A stretch of 37,948 bases of DNA from Arcobacteraceae bacterium (lineage in GTDB: Bacteria; Campylobacterota; Campylobacteria; Campylobacterales; Arcobacteraceae). The position numbers and the translations under genes are program-made. Where the stretch lies: positions 65,149 to 103,096 of the forward strand of contig JAGLOP010000008.1 in assembly GCA_023138835.1 (NCBI GenBank), read 5' to 3'. Under the pieces are notes generated by a model. It did no database searches and was not told where the DNA came from. It was given only the letters and a program-made list of their open reading frames with translations. Positions 26,531-34,826 of this stretch are shown here, in pieces (within the stretch, counting starts at the first letter, position 1; every line of letters begins with the position of its first letter).

Positions 26531-27877
26531 CTATTTTCCTAAGCAAAATTCACCAAACATTACATCTAACATTTGACTATGTTCGTAAGGTCTTGTGATA
26601 TTTGATATATGTGTTAAAGCTTCATTTATATGATGAGCAAAAAATTCCAATTCTCCTGTTTGAAGAGGAGTGAAAGCTTGCTTTATATATTTTAAAGTTT
26701 CTTCCACCTCTTTTACTTGTTGTTTAGAAATCAGTGTTATCTCATCACTTGAACTGTTTTGATTTAGAATTGTTTCAATTTGTTTAATAAGTGGTGTTAT
26801 GTCTTTTTTAGTGTTAAGTGTTAAGTGTTTGGTGTTTAGTGTTAGAGATGAAATATTAAATATTATCTCTAAATCAGATTTAGTTAAAACAATAATTTTT
26901 TCTTTGTCACTATTCTCTAAAAGCTCTAAAATTTGTTTATCTTCGTTATCAAATTCACGACTTCCATCAAATAAAGCCACTATAATATCTGCTTCGTTAA
27001 TAGCTTCAATCGATTTTTTTATTCCTATTTTTTCAATTTCATCATTTGAATTTCTAATACCGGCAGTGTCAACAACTTTGATAATATGAGTTCCTATTTT
27101 TACACTTTCCTCAATAGTATCTCTAGTGGTTCCAGCAATATCACTTACAATTGCACGGTTAAAATTAAGTAATTTATTTAAAAGACTTGATTTTCCAACA
27201 TTCGGTTTTCCAATAATTGCAACTTTAAAACCATCTATCAAGCCTTCTCTTCTTTTACTTGACTCAAGTGTATTATCTAACTTTATGTTTATTGCTTCAA
27301 GTTTTGTATTTATTTGTTTAAAAATATCTGCGGGTAAATCTTCTTCTGCATAATCAATTGTAACTTCTGTATAAGCTAACATAAAAAGTAAATCTTTTCT
27401 TATATCTTCTACAAACTTGGACAATTCACCTTTTAGCTGACGAGCTAAAAGTTTAACAGCATCTTCGCTTCTAGCCTCTATCATTTTTGATATAGCTTGA
27501 GCTTGTGATAAATCTATTTTACCATTTAAAAAAGCTCGTTTAGAAAATTCCCCGGGATTCGCTAATCTTGCACCTTGCTTTATGCAAGATTCCAAGACTA
27601 AATTTGAAATAGCAATTCCCCCATGACATTGAAATTCAACTATATCTTCACCTGTAAATGATGACGGATTTTTAAAATAAATCAATAAAGCTTCATCAAT
27701 AAGTTCATTTTGGTTATCATAAAGTTTTGACAGAGTTGCGTTTCTTGGAGTTAAAGAAGAAATTTTTGAAATTTGAAGTGCAATGCTAAGTGAATTTTCT
27801 CCACTTAACCGCACAATTGAAATAGAGCCGATACCATGAGCCGTAGCAATGGCAACTATAGTATCATCATTAATCAC
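26531..27877 (-). CDS. mnmE: tRNA modification GTPase MnmE
   Basis: A 448-residue GTPase. The N-terminal folate-binding domain starts TIVAIATAHGIGSISIVRLS. The G domain has G1 GKPNVGKS (223-230), G2 TTRDTIEE, G3 DTAG and G4 TKSD (332-335). The C-terminus is FCLGK with the functional cysteine. With MnmG it modifies wobble uridines. A GTG at 27877 is the start; its leader lies in a heptad-repeat array. Between G4 and the helix that follows, where an ISAK-type G5 motif is expected, the protein instead reads ISSLTLNTKHLTLNTKK, a tandem repeat (residues 342-358). Confidence 0.95.
   Translation of the reverse strand: MINDDTIVAIATAHGIGSISIVRLSGENSLSIALQISKISSLTPRNATLSKLYDNQNELIDEALLIYFKNPSSFTGEDIVEFQCHGGIAISNLVLESCIKQGARLANPGEFSKRAFLNGKIDLSQAQAISKMIEARSEDAVKLLARQLKGELSKFVEDIRKDLLFMLAYTEVTIDYAEEDLPADIFKQINTKLEAINIKLDNTLESSKRREGLIDGFKVAIIGKPNVGKSSLLNKLLNFNRAIVSDIAGTTRDTIEESVKIGTHIIKVVDTAGIRNSNDEIEKIGIKKSIEAINEADIIVALFDGSREFDNEDKQILELLENSDKEKIIVLTKSDLEIIFNISSLTLNTKHLTLNTKKDITPLIKQIETILNQNSSSDEITLISKQQVKEVEETLKYIKQAFTPLQTGELEFFAHHINEALTHISNITRPYEHSQMLDVMFGEFCLGK
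26810..26844. repeat. Five tandem heptamers inside mnmE
   Basis: AGTGTTA, AGTGTTA, AGTGTTT, GGTGTTT, AGTGTTA: five contiguous 7-mers, 35 bp in total. They encode the duplicated TLNTK residues in the MnmE G domain (about residues 345-356). Confidence 0.95.
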
Positions 27878-27901
27878 TAGCCACTATCCCATAACCACTA
27901 T
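27874..27901. repeat. Four tandem heptamers at the jag-mnmE junction
   Basis: Plus-strand units TCACTAG, CCACTAT, CCCATAA, CCACTAT. On the minus strand they contain the mnmE GTG start. The last unit overlaps the jag stop codon at 27898-27900. Confidence 0.75.
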
Positions 27902-28740
27902 TTACGGTATTCGTTTACTAAAATATATTTATCGCCTTTAACATTTGTTTTTACAGCAACATATTTCTCGGGAAACTCATCTCTTAATCTTTTTAAGGCA
28001 ATATGCACTAATACACCATCTAAAGGTTTAGTTTTATAAAAACCGTCTTCTTTAATTGTTTGAATTACCGGTACTAAATAATTTGAGATTGCTTCTTCTT
28101 GTGAAGTTAAAAACTGAGCAACTTCAAGTCTTAACATTAAGTTATATTTTTCATGAATCCAGTTAAATAAAATATAAGATAAAGCCTTGTATCTATAACC
28201 TTCTTTTCCAATTAATAAAGCAGCATCTTCACCTTTAAATTCAATATATAAAGTTTCATCATCATAAAAAGACACTTGAATTTTATCAAGTTTATAGCAA
28301 GTATGGCTAAATAATTTATTTATTTTTTCTTGAACTTCAGTTGTAATAATATTGTCATCTTTTTTAATAGTTATTTTGTCATGAGTTTTTTTTGCATCAG
28401 CACTACTATAAAAATCATCAAAGATTTGTTCTTTAGGTTGTTCAATTTGTTGTTGAATTACTTTTTTAAGTTGTTTTGTTTCTGGAGATTTTGTTGTTGT
28501 AATAATAGGTTTTTTAGTTTGAACTGGTTTAGGTTCTTTATATTCTTTTTGTTTCTGTGATTTTGAATGAGAGTTTTTAAGTTCAACTAAAATAATAGCT
28601 TCTTTGACAAATAGTCCAAAAAAGCCTTTATTCCCTGATTGAACTATCTCAATATCTAAATCTGTAATGGAACAATTTAAACTAGCTGTTGCATTTTTAT
28701 AAGCTTCTTCTAAAGTTTTGGCTCTAAATTGTTTAGACAT
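27898..28740 (-). CDS. jag: Jag/KhpB-like RNA-binding protein
   Basis: A 280-residue protein. Residues 1-55 form a Jag-N domain (RAKTLEEAYKNATASLNCS, then GFFGLFVKEA). A charged, low-complexity linker rich in Lys, Pro and Thr spans about 60-130. A KH-II domain follows, with GKEG in the nucleic-acid-binding loop (IGKEGYRYKAL near residue 178). Jag homologues normally finish with an R3H domain, but no R-x3-H motif is visible, so the R3H function looks lost. Position next to yidC is typical; homologues influence RNA-level control of cell-wall elongation. Confidence 0.88.
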   Translation of the reverse strand: MSKQFRAKTLEEAYKNATASLNCSITDLDIEIVQSGNKGFFGLFVKEAIILVELKNSHSKSQKQKEYKEPKPVQTKKPIITTTKSPETKQLKKVIQQQIEQPKEQIFDDFYSSADAKKTHDKITIKKDDNIITTEVQEKINKLFSHTCYKLDKIQVSFYDDETLYIEFKGEDAALLIGKEGYRYKALSYILFNWIHEKYNLMLRLEVAQFLTSQEEAISNYLVPVIQTIKEDGFYKTKPLDGVLVHIALKRLRDEFPEKYVAVKTNVKGDKYILVNEYRK

Positions 28741-28755
28741 AATAAATCCTTTGAG

Positions 28756-30417
28756 TTATTTTTTATTGTGTGCTTTCGTATGACTTTTTTCTTCATGTTC
28801 TTTATGTCTGGCAACTTTTGCTTTTGCAAAAATTCTATTTACATAATATTGTTGAGCTACTGTAAATAAGTTATTCATAAACCAGTATAAAGTAAGTCCG
28901 GCAGGGAACCAAAGGAAGAAAAATGTAAATATAACAGGAAGCATCATAAACATTTTCTTTTGCATCTCATCTTGCATTTGGTTTGGTGTGATTTTTTGTT
29001 GAATAAACATTGTCGCACCCATAAGTATCGGTAATACATAGTATGGATCCATTAAAGATAAATCTTCAATCCACCAAATCCATTCACTACCTTTTAACTC
29101 AATTGCATTTAGTAAAACTCTATAAATAGCAAAGAATACTGGAATTTGAAGTAAAATAGGAAGACAACCACCCATTGGGTTGGCGCCTTCTTTTTTATAT
29201 AATTCCATCATATGCATAGATGCTTTTTGTTTGTCATCTTTATATTTTTCTTGAAGTTTCTTAACTTGAGGTGATAACTCTTTAAGTCTATTCATAGATA
29301 CCATACCTTTGTATGCCAAAGGATAAAGTATAGTTTTAATTAATATTGTTACAAGAACAATAGTCCAACCCCAGTTACCTACATAACTTTGTATAAATTG
29401 AAGCATCTGAAACATTGGTTTTGCTATAAAAGTAAACCAACCATATTCAATCACTGTAGATAACTTAGGATCAAGTGCAGTTAAGTCATTATAGTTTTTT
29501 GGACCCATATAACCATTAAGAGTTAATCTGTTTTTACCATGAATAAAAATTTGTGGATTATTATTAGTATCCGGCATAACGGAAAGTTCTAAACTATCAA
29601 TAGTATTATATAAAACAGATGCATAATATCTATCAAATGCAGAAGCTATTTGAACTCCTGTAAATGTTGTAGTTGTCTCAAAATCTTCATCTTCCATTAT
29701 ATTTAATGTACCATCATTTAATGCAAGCAGGGCACCATGATCAGCATACATATCAGCAAGTACATCCGGTCTAAATCCTGGAGTTATAAAAAATGGTTCA
29801 TCATTTGGAACTATTACTTCTAAGCTATAATGTCCATCAGGGTAAATTGTTAAATTTTTGATTAAAGTTGTATTTGATAATTTTTGAGTAAGGGTTAGTT
29901 TAACTTCACCATTTAAAGCATTTAAAGTTTTACTTGATGCTGTTACTTTATTTTTAAAAGCTTCATCATTTAAAGTTCTATTTGAAAATCTAACTTCTAA
30001 AGCTCTTAATTGATTTTCGTTAAAAAGTTTTATTTGTGAGCCGTCTTCGTCAACATATTGTTTTTTTAGAAGTGTAACTTGAGCAATTCTACCAAGAGAA
30101 TCAATTTCAATAATATTGTTTTTTGTAGTTATTGTTGAGATTATTTCACTTGTGTCCGCATCTGAAGTAAGCGGTGCGTTATTTGCTTGAGTTTGTTGAG
30201 AAACTATTTGTGGCGCTGCTGTATTAGGGTTGGTAGTTTGTGGTTTTGTATTTGCTGTCTTTGACTGTGCTGCTTGAAAAACTTGTTCTTGTTGTATTGC
30301 TTGTGGTTGTACATATAAAAAATCATATGCTATAAAAAATGCAAATGACAATAAAGTTGCCATTAAAATTCTTTTTTGTGTATCTTGTTTATTCATTTTA
30401 TTATCATTTAGTGCCAT
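28756..30417 (-). CDS. yidC: Membrane protein insertase YidC
   Basis: A 553-residue insertase. One N-terminal helix (about 17-35) is followed by a Gln/Thr-rich linker and a large periplasmic beta-sandwich (about 80-330). The conserved Oxa1 core follows (GWTIVLVTILIKTILYPLAY near 350 and NPMGGCLPILLQIPVFFAIY near 416). The C-terminal tail is His/Lys-rich. It inserts membrane proteins alone or with SecYEG. The first ATG overlaps the yidD 3' end by 14 bases and has GGGA upstream; a second ATG seven codons later is also possible. It follows the classic rpmH-rnpA-yidD order. Confidence 0.96.
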   Translation of the reverse strand: MALNDNKMNKQDTQKRILMATLLSFAFFIAYDFLYVQPQAIQQEQVFQAAQSKTANTKPQTTNPNTAAPQIVSQQTQANNAPLTSDADTSEIISTITTKNNIIEIDSLGRIAQVTLLKKQYVDEDGSQIKLFNENQLRALEVRFSNRTLNDEAFKNKVTASSKTLNALNGEVKLTLTQKLSNTTLIKNLTIYPDGHYSLEVIVPNDEPFFITPGFRPDVLADMYADHGALLALNDGTLNIMEDEDFETTTTFTGVQIASAFDRYYASVLYNTIDSLELSVMPDTNNNPQIFIHGKNRLTLNGYMGPKNYNDLTALDPKLSTVIEYGWFTFIAKPMFQMLQFIQSYVGNWGWTIVLVTILIKTILYPLAYKGMVSMNRLKELSPQVKKLQEKYKDDKQKASMHMMELYKKEGANPMGGCLPILLQIPVFFAIYRVLLNAIELKGSEWIWWIEDLSLMDPYYVLPILMGATMFIQQKITPNQMQDEMQKKMFMMLPVIFTFFFLWFPAGLTLYWFMNNLFTVAQQYYVNRIFAKAKVARHKEHEEKSHTKAHNKK

Positions 30418-30736
30418 TTTTAAATTCCCAGTTTTTAATTATAATATAATTATTTTTTTTTGTCGGTATATACCAATATTTTACATTTATTTTCTTAAAT
30501 ACAATATTAGTAAAATTATGTTTAACTTCTGGATAATCAAACCCACCTTCAAACAATTGATTGCATCTTAAAATTCTAATAAAAGAATGATAAAAAGCAA
30601 ACAAAATATTGTTATTTTCAAATTGCCATTTTGCATATTCTGAACAAGTAGGATGGTATCTACAACTGCCAAGCGATAAAATGCTTAAAAACTTTTGATA
30701 AAATTGAAGTATCAAAAGAAGTAGTTTTTTTATCAT
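30404..30736 (-). CDS. yidD: Membrane insertion efficiency factor YidD
   Basis: A 110-residue protein with an N-terminal amphipathic or membrane helix and the diagnostic cysteine motif SLGSCRYHPTCSEYAKWQFE. Also present are RILRCNQLFEGGFDYP and a basic C-terminal part. YidD helps YidC-dependent insertion. The C-terminal 30 residues beyond the core are longer than in E. coli YidD (85 residues). It starts four bases after the rnpA stop. Confidence 0.92.
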   Translation of the reverse strand: MIKKLLLLILQFYQKFLSILSLGSCRYHPTCSEYAKWQFENNNILFAFYHSFIRILRCNQLFEGGFDYPEVKHNFTNIVFKKINVKYWYIPTKKNNYIIIKNWEFKNGTK

Positions 30737-30740
30737 TTGA

Positions 30741-31085
30741 TTAGTTTGTTAAAAATAAATCTAATTTTTTCATAGTCCAAGTGAAATCTTTTTTAAGGGT
30801 TTTATAATCTCTATTAGAAATCTCATCCTTGGCTACAAGTATATATTTTCCATTTTTAAGCAATGATTCAAACTCTAAAAAGACAGCTCTTAATCTTCTT
30901 CGTGCCTCATTTCGTTTTACTGCATTACCGACTTTTTTTGAGGTAACAAAAGCAACATTAAGTTTCTCTTGCCCACCTTGAAAAAAAGCGACAAAAGAGT
31001 GATTATGCCACTTTTTATCGCTTCTGTATATTCTGCTGAATTCTTTAGAATTATTAATTCTATGAGATTTATTTAAACAGCTAAT
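30741..31085 (-). CDS. rnpA: Ribonuclease P protein component, probable AUU start inside rpmH
   Basis: A 114-residue frame with the RNase P protein signature: [17 protein letters not shown] (residues 50-66), the preceding [15 protein letters not shown] strand region and a C-terminal helix. It processes the 5' end of pre-tRNAs with the RnpB RNA. The frame contains no ATG, GTG or TTG before the core; the first ATG is at codon 105. The only plausible start at normal length is ATT at 31083-31085, inside the last codons of rpmH, with AAAGG and AGAAAGAG just upstream. A stop (TAG) lies four codons before it. The product would begin (M)[15 protein letters not shown], matching the normal N-terminal layout. 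Confidence 0.88.
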   Translation of the reverse strand: MSCLNKSHRINNSKEFSRIYRSDKKWHNHSFVAFFQGGQEKLNVAFVTSKKVGNAVKRNEARRRLRAVFLEFESLLKNGKYILVAKDEISNRDYKTLKKDFTWTMKKLDLFLTN

Positions 31086-31207
31086 CTCTTTCTACCTTTA
31101 GCTCTTCGAGCTTTAATAACTCTTCTTCCGTTTTTTGTTGCCATTCTAATTCTAAAACCATGAGTTCTTTTTCTTGGCGTGTTGTGTGGTTGATAAGTTC
31201 TTTTCAT
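31073..31207 (-). CDS. rpmH: Ribosomal protein bL34
   Basis: A 44-residue protein beginning [20 protein letters not shown] and ending [10 protein letters not shown], the canonical bL34 sequence and length. AAGGA lies eight bases upstream of the ATG. It leads the conserved rpmH-rnpA-yidD-yidC-jag-mnmE operon. Its last codons overlap the putative rnpA start by 13 bases. Confidence 0.97.
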   Translation of the reverse strand: MKRTYQPHNTPRKRTHGFRIRMATKNGRRVIKARRAKGRKRLAV

Positions 31208-31242
31208 CAATATTTCCTTCTATTTTTTTAATTAAGTTTGCG

Positions 31243-31248
31243 ATTATA
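31243..31248 (-). promoter_or_regulatory. Candidate -10 box of the rpmH operon
   Basis: TATAAT on the minus strand, 36 bp before the rpmH ATG, in an A/T-rich stretch without a clear -35 hexamer. Fits the usual Campylobacterota sigma-70 promoter. Confidence 0.5.
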
Positions 31249-31374
31249 TTTAAAATATACTTAAGTTTAGTTTATACTAATATGAAAGAGTTGTTCTAGC
31301 AACTTCATCTTTATATCTTAATTTTAAACAAGAATATATTAAATATTTTATGAAAAAATAGAATTTACGCTACA

Positions 31375-31526
31375 ATACTTTTATTACTTGAAGATGATAT
31401 AGCTTTAAATTAGACTATTGTTGATTATTTTGAGAATCTAGACTATGATGTTAATAGTGCAATTGATAGTTAATATAGTTTGAATTATATTAACTATCAT
31501 ATTAGTATTTTGAGGTTAAGATTATA
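31375..31526 (+). pseudogene. Decayed response-regulator receiver fragment
   Basis: In one plus-strand frame the DNA reads ILLLLEDDIALN, stop, TIVDYFENLDYDVNSAIDS, stop, YSLNYINYH. This strongly resembles the first 50 residues of an OmpR-type receiver (the acidic EDD pair, then xxVxxYLxxxGYxVxxAxDG). Two stop codons break it and no DNA-binding domain follows; the next gene lies on the other strand. The rest of this 320-bp gap holds the rpmH promoter and nothing else I can recognise. Confidence 0.6.
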
Positions 31527-31527
31527 A

Positions 31528-32703
31528 TTACCTTTCAGTAAAAGATTCATCAAGTGTTTTAATAACAGGCTTAGCTAAATAGTGAAGTACCGTTCTTGTT
31601 CCTGTGATAATATCAACTTGTGCTCCCATACCAGGTGTTACATCAATTACTTTTCCACTTTTTGAAACTATAGTACTTTTATCTAATGTTATTAGAACTT
31701 TAAAATAATGTTCATCACCTTTAGATGTTTGTTCTATTATAGTATCAGGACTTATATATTTAACCTTTCCATTAAACATACCATAAATACTGAAATCATA
31801 AGCATCAAGTTTTACAGATGCTCTTTGACCTTTTTTTATAAAAGATATATCTGCTGGACTTAGTTTTGCTTCTATTATAAGTTCCTCACCTAGAGGTACA
31901 AGTTCTAGTATTATATCCCCAGGTCTTACTTTTGCACCTTTTGTAGTGATTATTATATCTTTTACTATTGCATCCATATGTGCATATATTTCAGAACGCT
32001 TTAAAATCACATCTTTTTCTGTTAATATCTCTTGATTTATTGATAGTTCTTCTTCTGTTTTTGTCATCTCTTCTTGAGCATTTTGAAAATATTTATTCTT
32101 TATATTTAGCATCTTACCTTTAAGATCAGTTATTTCTCTTTTTATTTTTAGAATCACATTTGAGCCAAGATCGCCAGATTCTACTAATGGTATATTTAAA
32201 TCAAGTTCTTCTTTTTTTAAATTAAGAGCAACTTGTAATGATGATATTTCATCATTAAGTGCTTTTTGTCTTAGTGTAAAAAGTTTTGTTTGTGTTTCTA
32301 TAAATTCTTTATATTCTGGCTTTACAAAGTTATCTTGATATTTCAGTTTGCCGCCATAGACTTCAGCTTTTAGTCTTTGTAGTTTTGTTTTAAGAGATGC
32401 AACTTTTGCTACAACTGCATCAACAGATGCTTGATTTTGTTCTTTCTCAAGTGTTATAAGAAGCATACCTTTTTTTATATATTGTCCTTCTCTTACAAGT
32501 ACAGTATCCACAACCCCATCTATTGCTGATTGTATCTTTTGAGTTTTTGCTGCTGCGATTACTATACCACTAGCACTACTTCGTTGTTCAAGTTGGGCAT
32601 AAGAAGCCCATATTAAAAAAGGTATTATAACAATAAACAAAGATCCCAAAACTATTATCAAAGGATTTATTCTTAACACATATGGTAGTTTAGTTTCATT
32701 CAT
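31528..32703 (-). CDS. Type I secretion membrane fusion protein (HlyD family)
   Basis: A 391-residue periplasmic adaptor. One membrane helix (about 16-36) is followed by half a biotinyl-lipoyl hairpin (VDTVLVREGQYIKKGMLLI near 66-84), a long coiled-coil region (about 85-235), the second lipoyl half (AHMDAIVKDI) and a beta-barrel domain with LVPLGEELIIEAKLSP. The C-terminal GMGAQVDIITGTRTVLHYL matches the HlyD family. It links the inner-membrane ABC exporter to TolC. Its start overlaps the ABC stop by one base (TAATG). Confidence 0.93.
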   Translation of the reverse strand: MNETKLPYVLRINPLIIVLGSLFIVIIPFLIWASYAQLEQRSSASGIVIAAAKTQKIQSAIDGVVDTVLVREGQYIKKGMLLITLEKEQNQASVDAVVAKVASLKTKLQRLKAEVYGGKLKYQDNFVKPEYKEFIETQTKLFTLRQKALNDEISSLQVALNLKKEELDLNIPLVESGDLGSNVILKIKREITDLKGKMLNIKNKYFQNAQEEMTKTEEELSINQEILTEKDVILKRSEIYAHMDAIVKDIIITTKGAKVRPGDIILELVPLGEELIIEAKLSPADISFIKKGQRASVKLDAYDFSIYGMFNGKVKYISPDTIIEQTSKGDEHYFKVLITLDKSTIVSKSGKVIDVTPGMGAQVDIITGTRTVLHYLAKPVIKTLDESFTER

Positions 32704-34826
32704 TATACTACCTTTACTTGTTGTTGTTTTATAGCATTTTGTGCTAATAGTTGCATAACAACTTCTTTTTTATCATCCATTGCTATACCTTGTGGTGTTA
32801 CAATAATAATTCTATCTACAAGTTCAAGTAGTATTGGCTTATGTGTTACTACGACCATAGTTTGCTCTTTTGATACATTTTCTTTTAGTACTTTTAAGAT
32901 ATGTTTTTCTGTACCCTCATCCATACTAGCTGTTGGTTCATCAAGTAACAATACATCACTATTAGCTACTATCATTCTAGTAAGTGCTATTAATTGTTTT
33001 TGTCCTCCAGATACACTCTCACCACCTTCAGGTACTTCTGTATCTAAACCTTTTGGTAATGCTGAAATTAAACCTATTAGTCCAGTTTTCTTTGCAGCTT
33101 CTAGTATTATCTCATCAGTGATACCAACTAAACCTATAGATAAATTATCTCTTAAAGTACCTGAGAATAATTTAGTTTCTTGGGCCAAATATCCTATAGA
33201 TTCACTTATATTATTTCTTGATATTTGGTGCATATCTATATTGTCTAAAAACACTTTTCCTCGTGTTGGTTTGTACAATCCTGATATTACTTTTAGTAGT
33301 GTTGATTTTCCAGCACCAATAACACCTAATACTGCAACTTTTTCACCTTTTAAAATTTGTAATTTTGGTATATTTAATATAACAGCATTTTCATCATATC
33401 CAAACTGTACATTTTCACATCTTATATCATAAGAGTTTAGCTTGTGAGTTATAGGTCTTTGAACCCCTTCATTATCCCTTTCTAGACTATAAATATTATT
33501 TAAATCTTCAACTGCAATCTTTGCTCTTCCCCACTGCACAAACATATTTGGAATTTGTCCTATAGGTGTAAATACTTTATTTGATAAAATTGATATAGCT
33601 ATTAACGCACCCATAGTCATATCTGTAGTGGTAGCTATTAAGTATGCACCTGTTGCTACAATAGCCACATAACTTATCTGCTGAGAAAATGTTGCCAAAA
33701 AAGTTGATATATCTGTATAATGTTTAATTCTTATATCATCATTTATAGCATCTTCTGTTAGCTGACTCCATTTATTCATCATGCTCCATTTAGCACCTGT
33801 AGCTTTTACTTTTTGAGCATTTTCCACACTCTCTACTAAAAGTCCAAGTTTCTTATGTGAAGCCATTGATGATGTTTTTGTTAGTTCTTCTATTTTTGAT
33901 TTAAACATAACACCAATTAAAATAGCTATAACCAAAAATATAACCATAACAAGCCCAATATCTCCACCACCTATTAAGATAATTACACCTAAAAATAGTA
34001 AAGCAAAAGGGATATCTATTAGTAAAAGCATAGAAGCCGAGGATACAAATCCCCTAACTGAAGCATAGCTTTGTAATTGTCCAGATATAGTTCCTATACT
34101 TCTTGGCAAAGCATCAGCTCTAATACTTAAAAATCTTTCAAAAATATTATGGGAATATTCTATATCCATATTTTTAGCTGCTTGATCCATAATAGCAGCT
34201 CTAGAAAACTTTAATATCATCTCTAAAAATATAGCTATAGCTACACCAACAGTTAAAGATACAAGTGTTGATAAGCCATTTGTGGGTATTACTCTATCAT
34301 ATACTTGCATACTATAAAATGATGCACCAAGTGCTAAGATACTGATACTAATAGATGCTATAATCGCATAAATTAAATATTTCTTTTGTTGCAATGCTAC
34401 TTCTTTAAACATTTGCATAGCACTCATACTTTTTGATTCTTCTCGTTTAAATTTTAAAACTTTGAATTGTGTATCTTTATCAAGTGTTGTAATCTTTTCA
34501 ACACCATTTTCACCTAAAACTCTATATGAACCATCTATTTCAAGTTCTAATATAATCCTTAGTCCAACATTAGGTATCAAAGCAAGAATTGGAAGCATAG
34601 TATTATTTACACTACTCTCCCATTTATTTTCTTGTAAATTAAATTTATTTAATAATTCATCAAAAAAACTCAATACAAATTTATCATCTATATTTGTATC
34701 TAGTTTTTTATAAAATAGTTCACTATCATAAGCAGTTAATCTATGAGTTACAAAATGTTCAAATGTACACTCACTAGTTAGCCATTCAAAATCTCTTTTA
34801 ATTTGCTCTATATTGTTATATATCAC
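32703..34826 (-). CDS. Type I secretion ABC exporter (LapB-like)
   Basis: A 707-residue exporter. The first 130 residues form a C39-like domain without the peptidase Cys-His pair in the usual position, as in LapB/HlyB exporters that do not cleave a leader. Six membrane helices (about 155-425) follow. The ATPase has Walker A GVIGAGKST (near residue 500), signature VSGGQKQ, Walker B VLLLDEPTAS and H-loop VVTHKP. It exports proteins with a C-terminal signal directly to the outside. It overlaps the tolC-like gene by 11 bases. Confidence 0.93.
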   Translation of the reverse strand: MIYNNIEQIKRDFEWLTSECTFEHFVTHRLTAYDSELFYKKLDTNIDDKFVLSFFDELLNKFNLQENKWESSVNNTMLPILALIPNVGLRIILELEIDGSYRVLGENGVEKITTLDKDTQFKVLKFKREESKSMSAMQMFKEVALQQKKYLIYAIIASISISILALGASFYSMQVYDRVIPTNGLSTLVSLTVGVAIAIFLEMILKFSRAAIMDQAAKNMDIEYSHNIFERFLSIRADALPRSIGTISGQLQSYASVRGFVSSASMLLLIDIPFALLFLGVIILIGGGDIGLVMVIFLVIAILIGVMFKSKIEELTKTSSMASHKKLGLLVESVENAQKVKATGAKWSMMNKWSQLTEDAINDDIRIKHYTDISTFLATFSQQISYVAIVATGAYLIATTTDMTMGALIAISILSNKVFTPIGQIPNMFVQWGRAKIAVEDLNNIYSLERDNEGVQRPITHKLNSYDIRCENVQFGYDENAVILNIPKLQILKGEKVAVLGVIGAGKSTLLKVISGLYKPTRGKVFLDNIDMHQISRNNISESIGYLAQETKLFSGTLRDNLSIGLVGITDEIILEAAKKTGLIGLISALPKGLDTEVPEGGESVSGGQKQLIALTRMIVANSDVLLLDEPTASMDEGTEKHILKVLKENVSKEQTMVVVTHKPILLELVDRIIIVTPQGIAMDDKKEVVMQLLAQNAIKQQQVKVV

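Noticed and set aside
30741..31372. Chromosomal origin near rpmH
   Set aside because: The rpmH-rnpA-yidC order is near oriC in many bacteria, but there is no dnaA or DnaA-box cluster here, and in Campylobacterota this operon is usually away from the origin.
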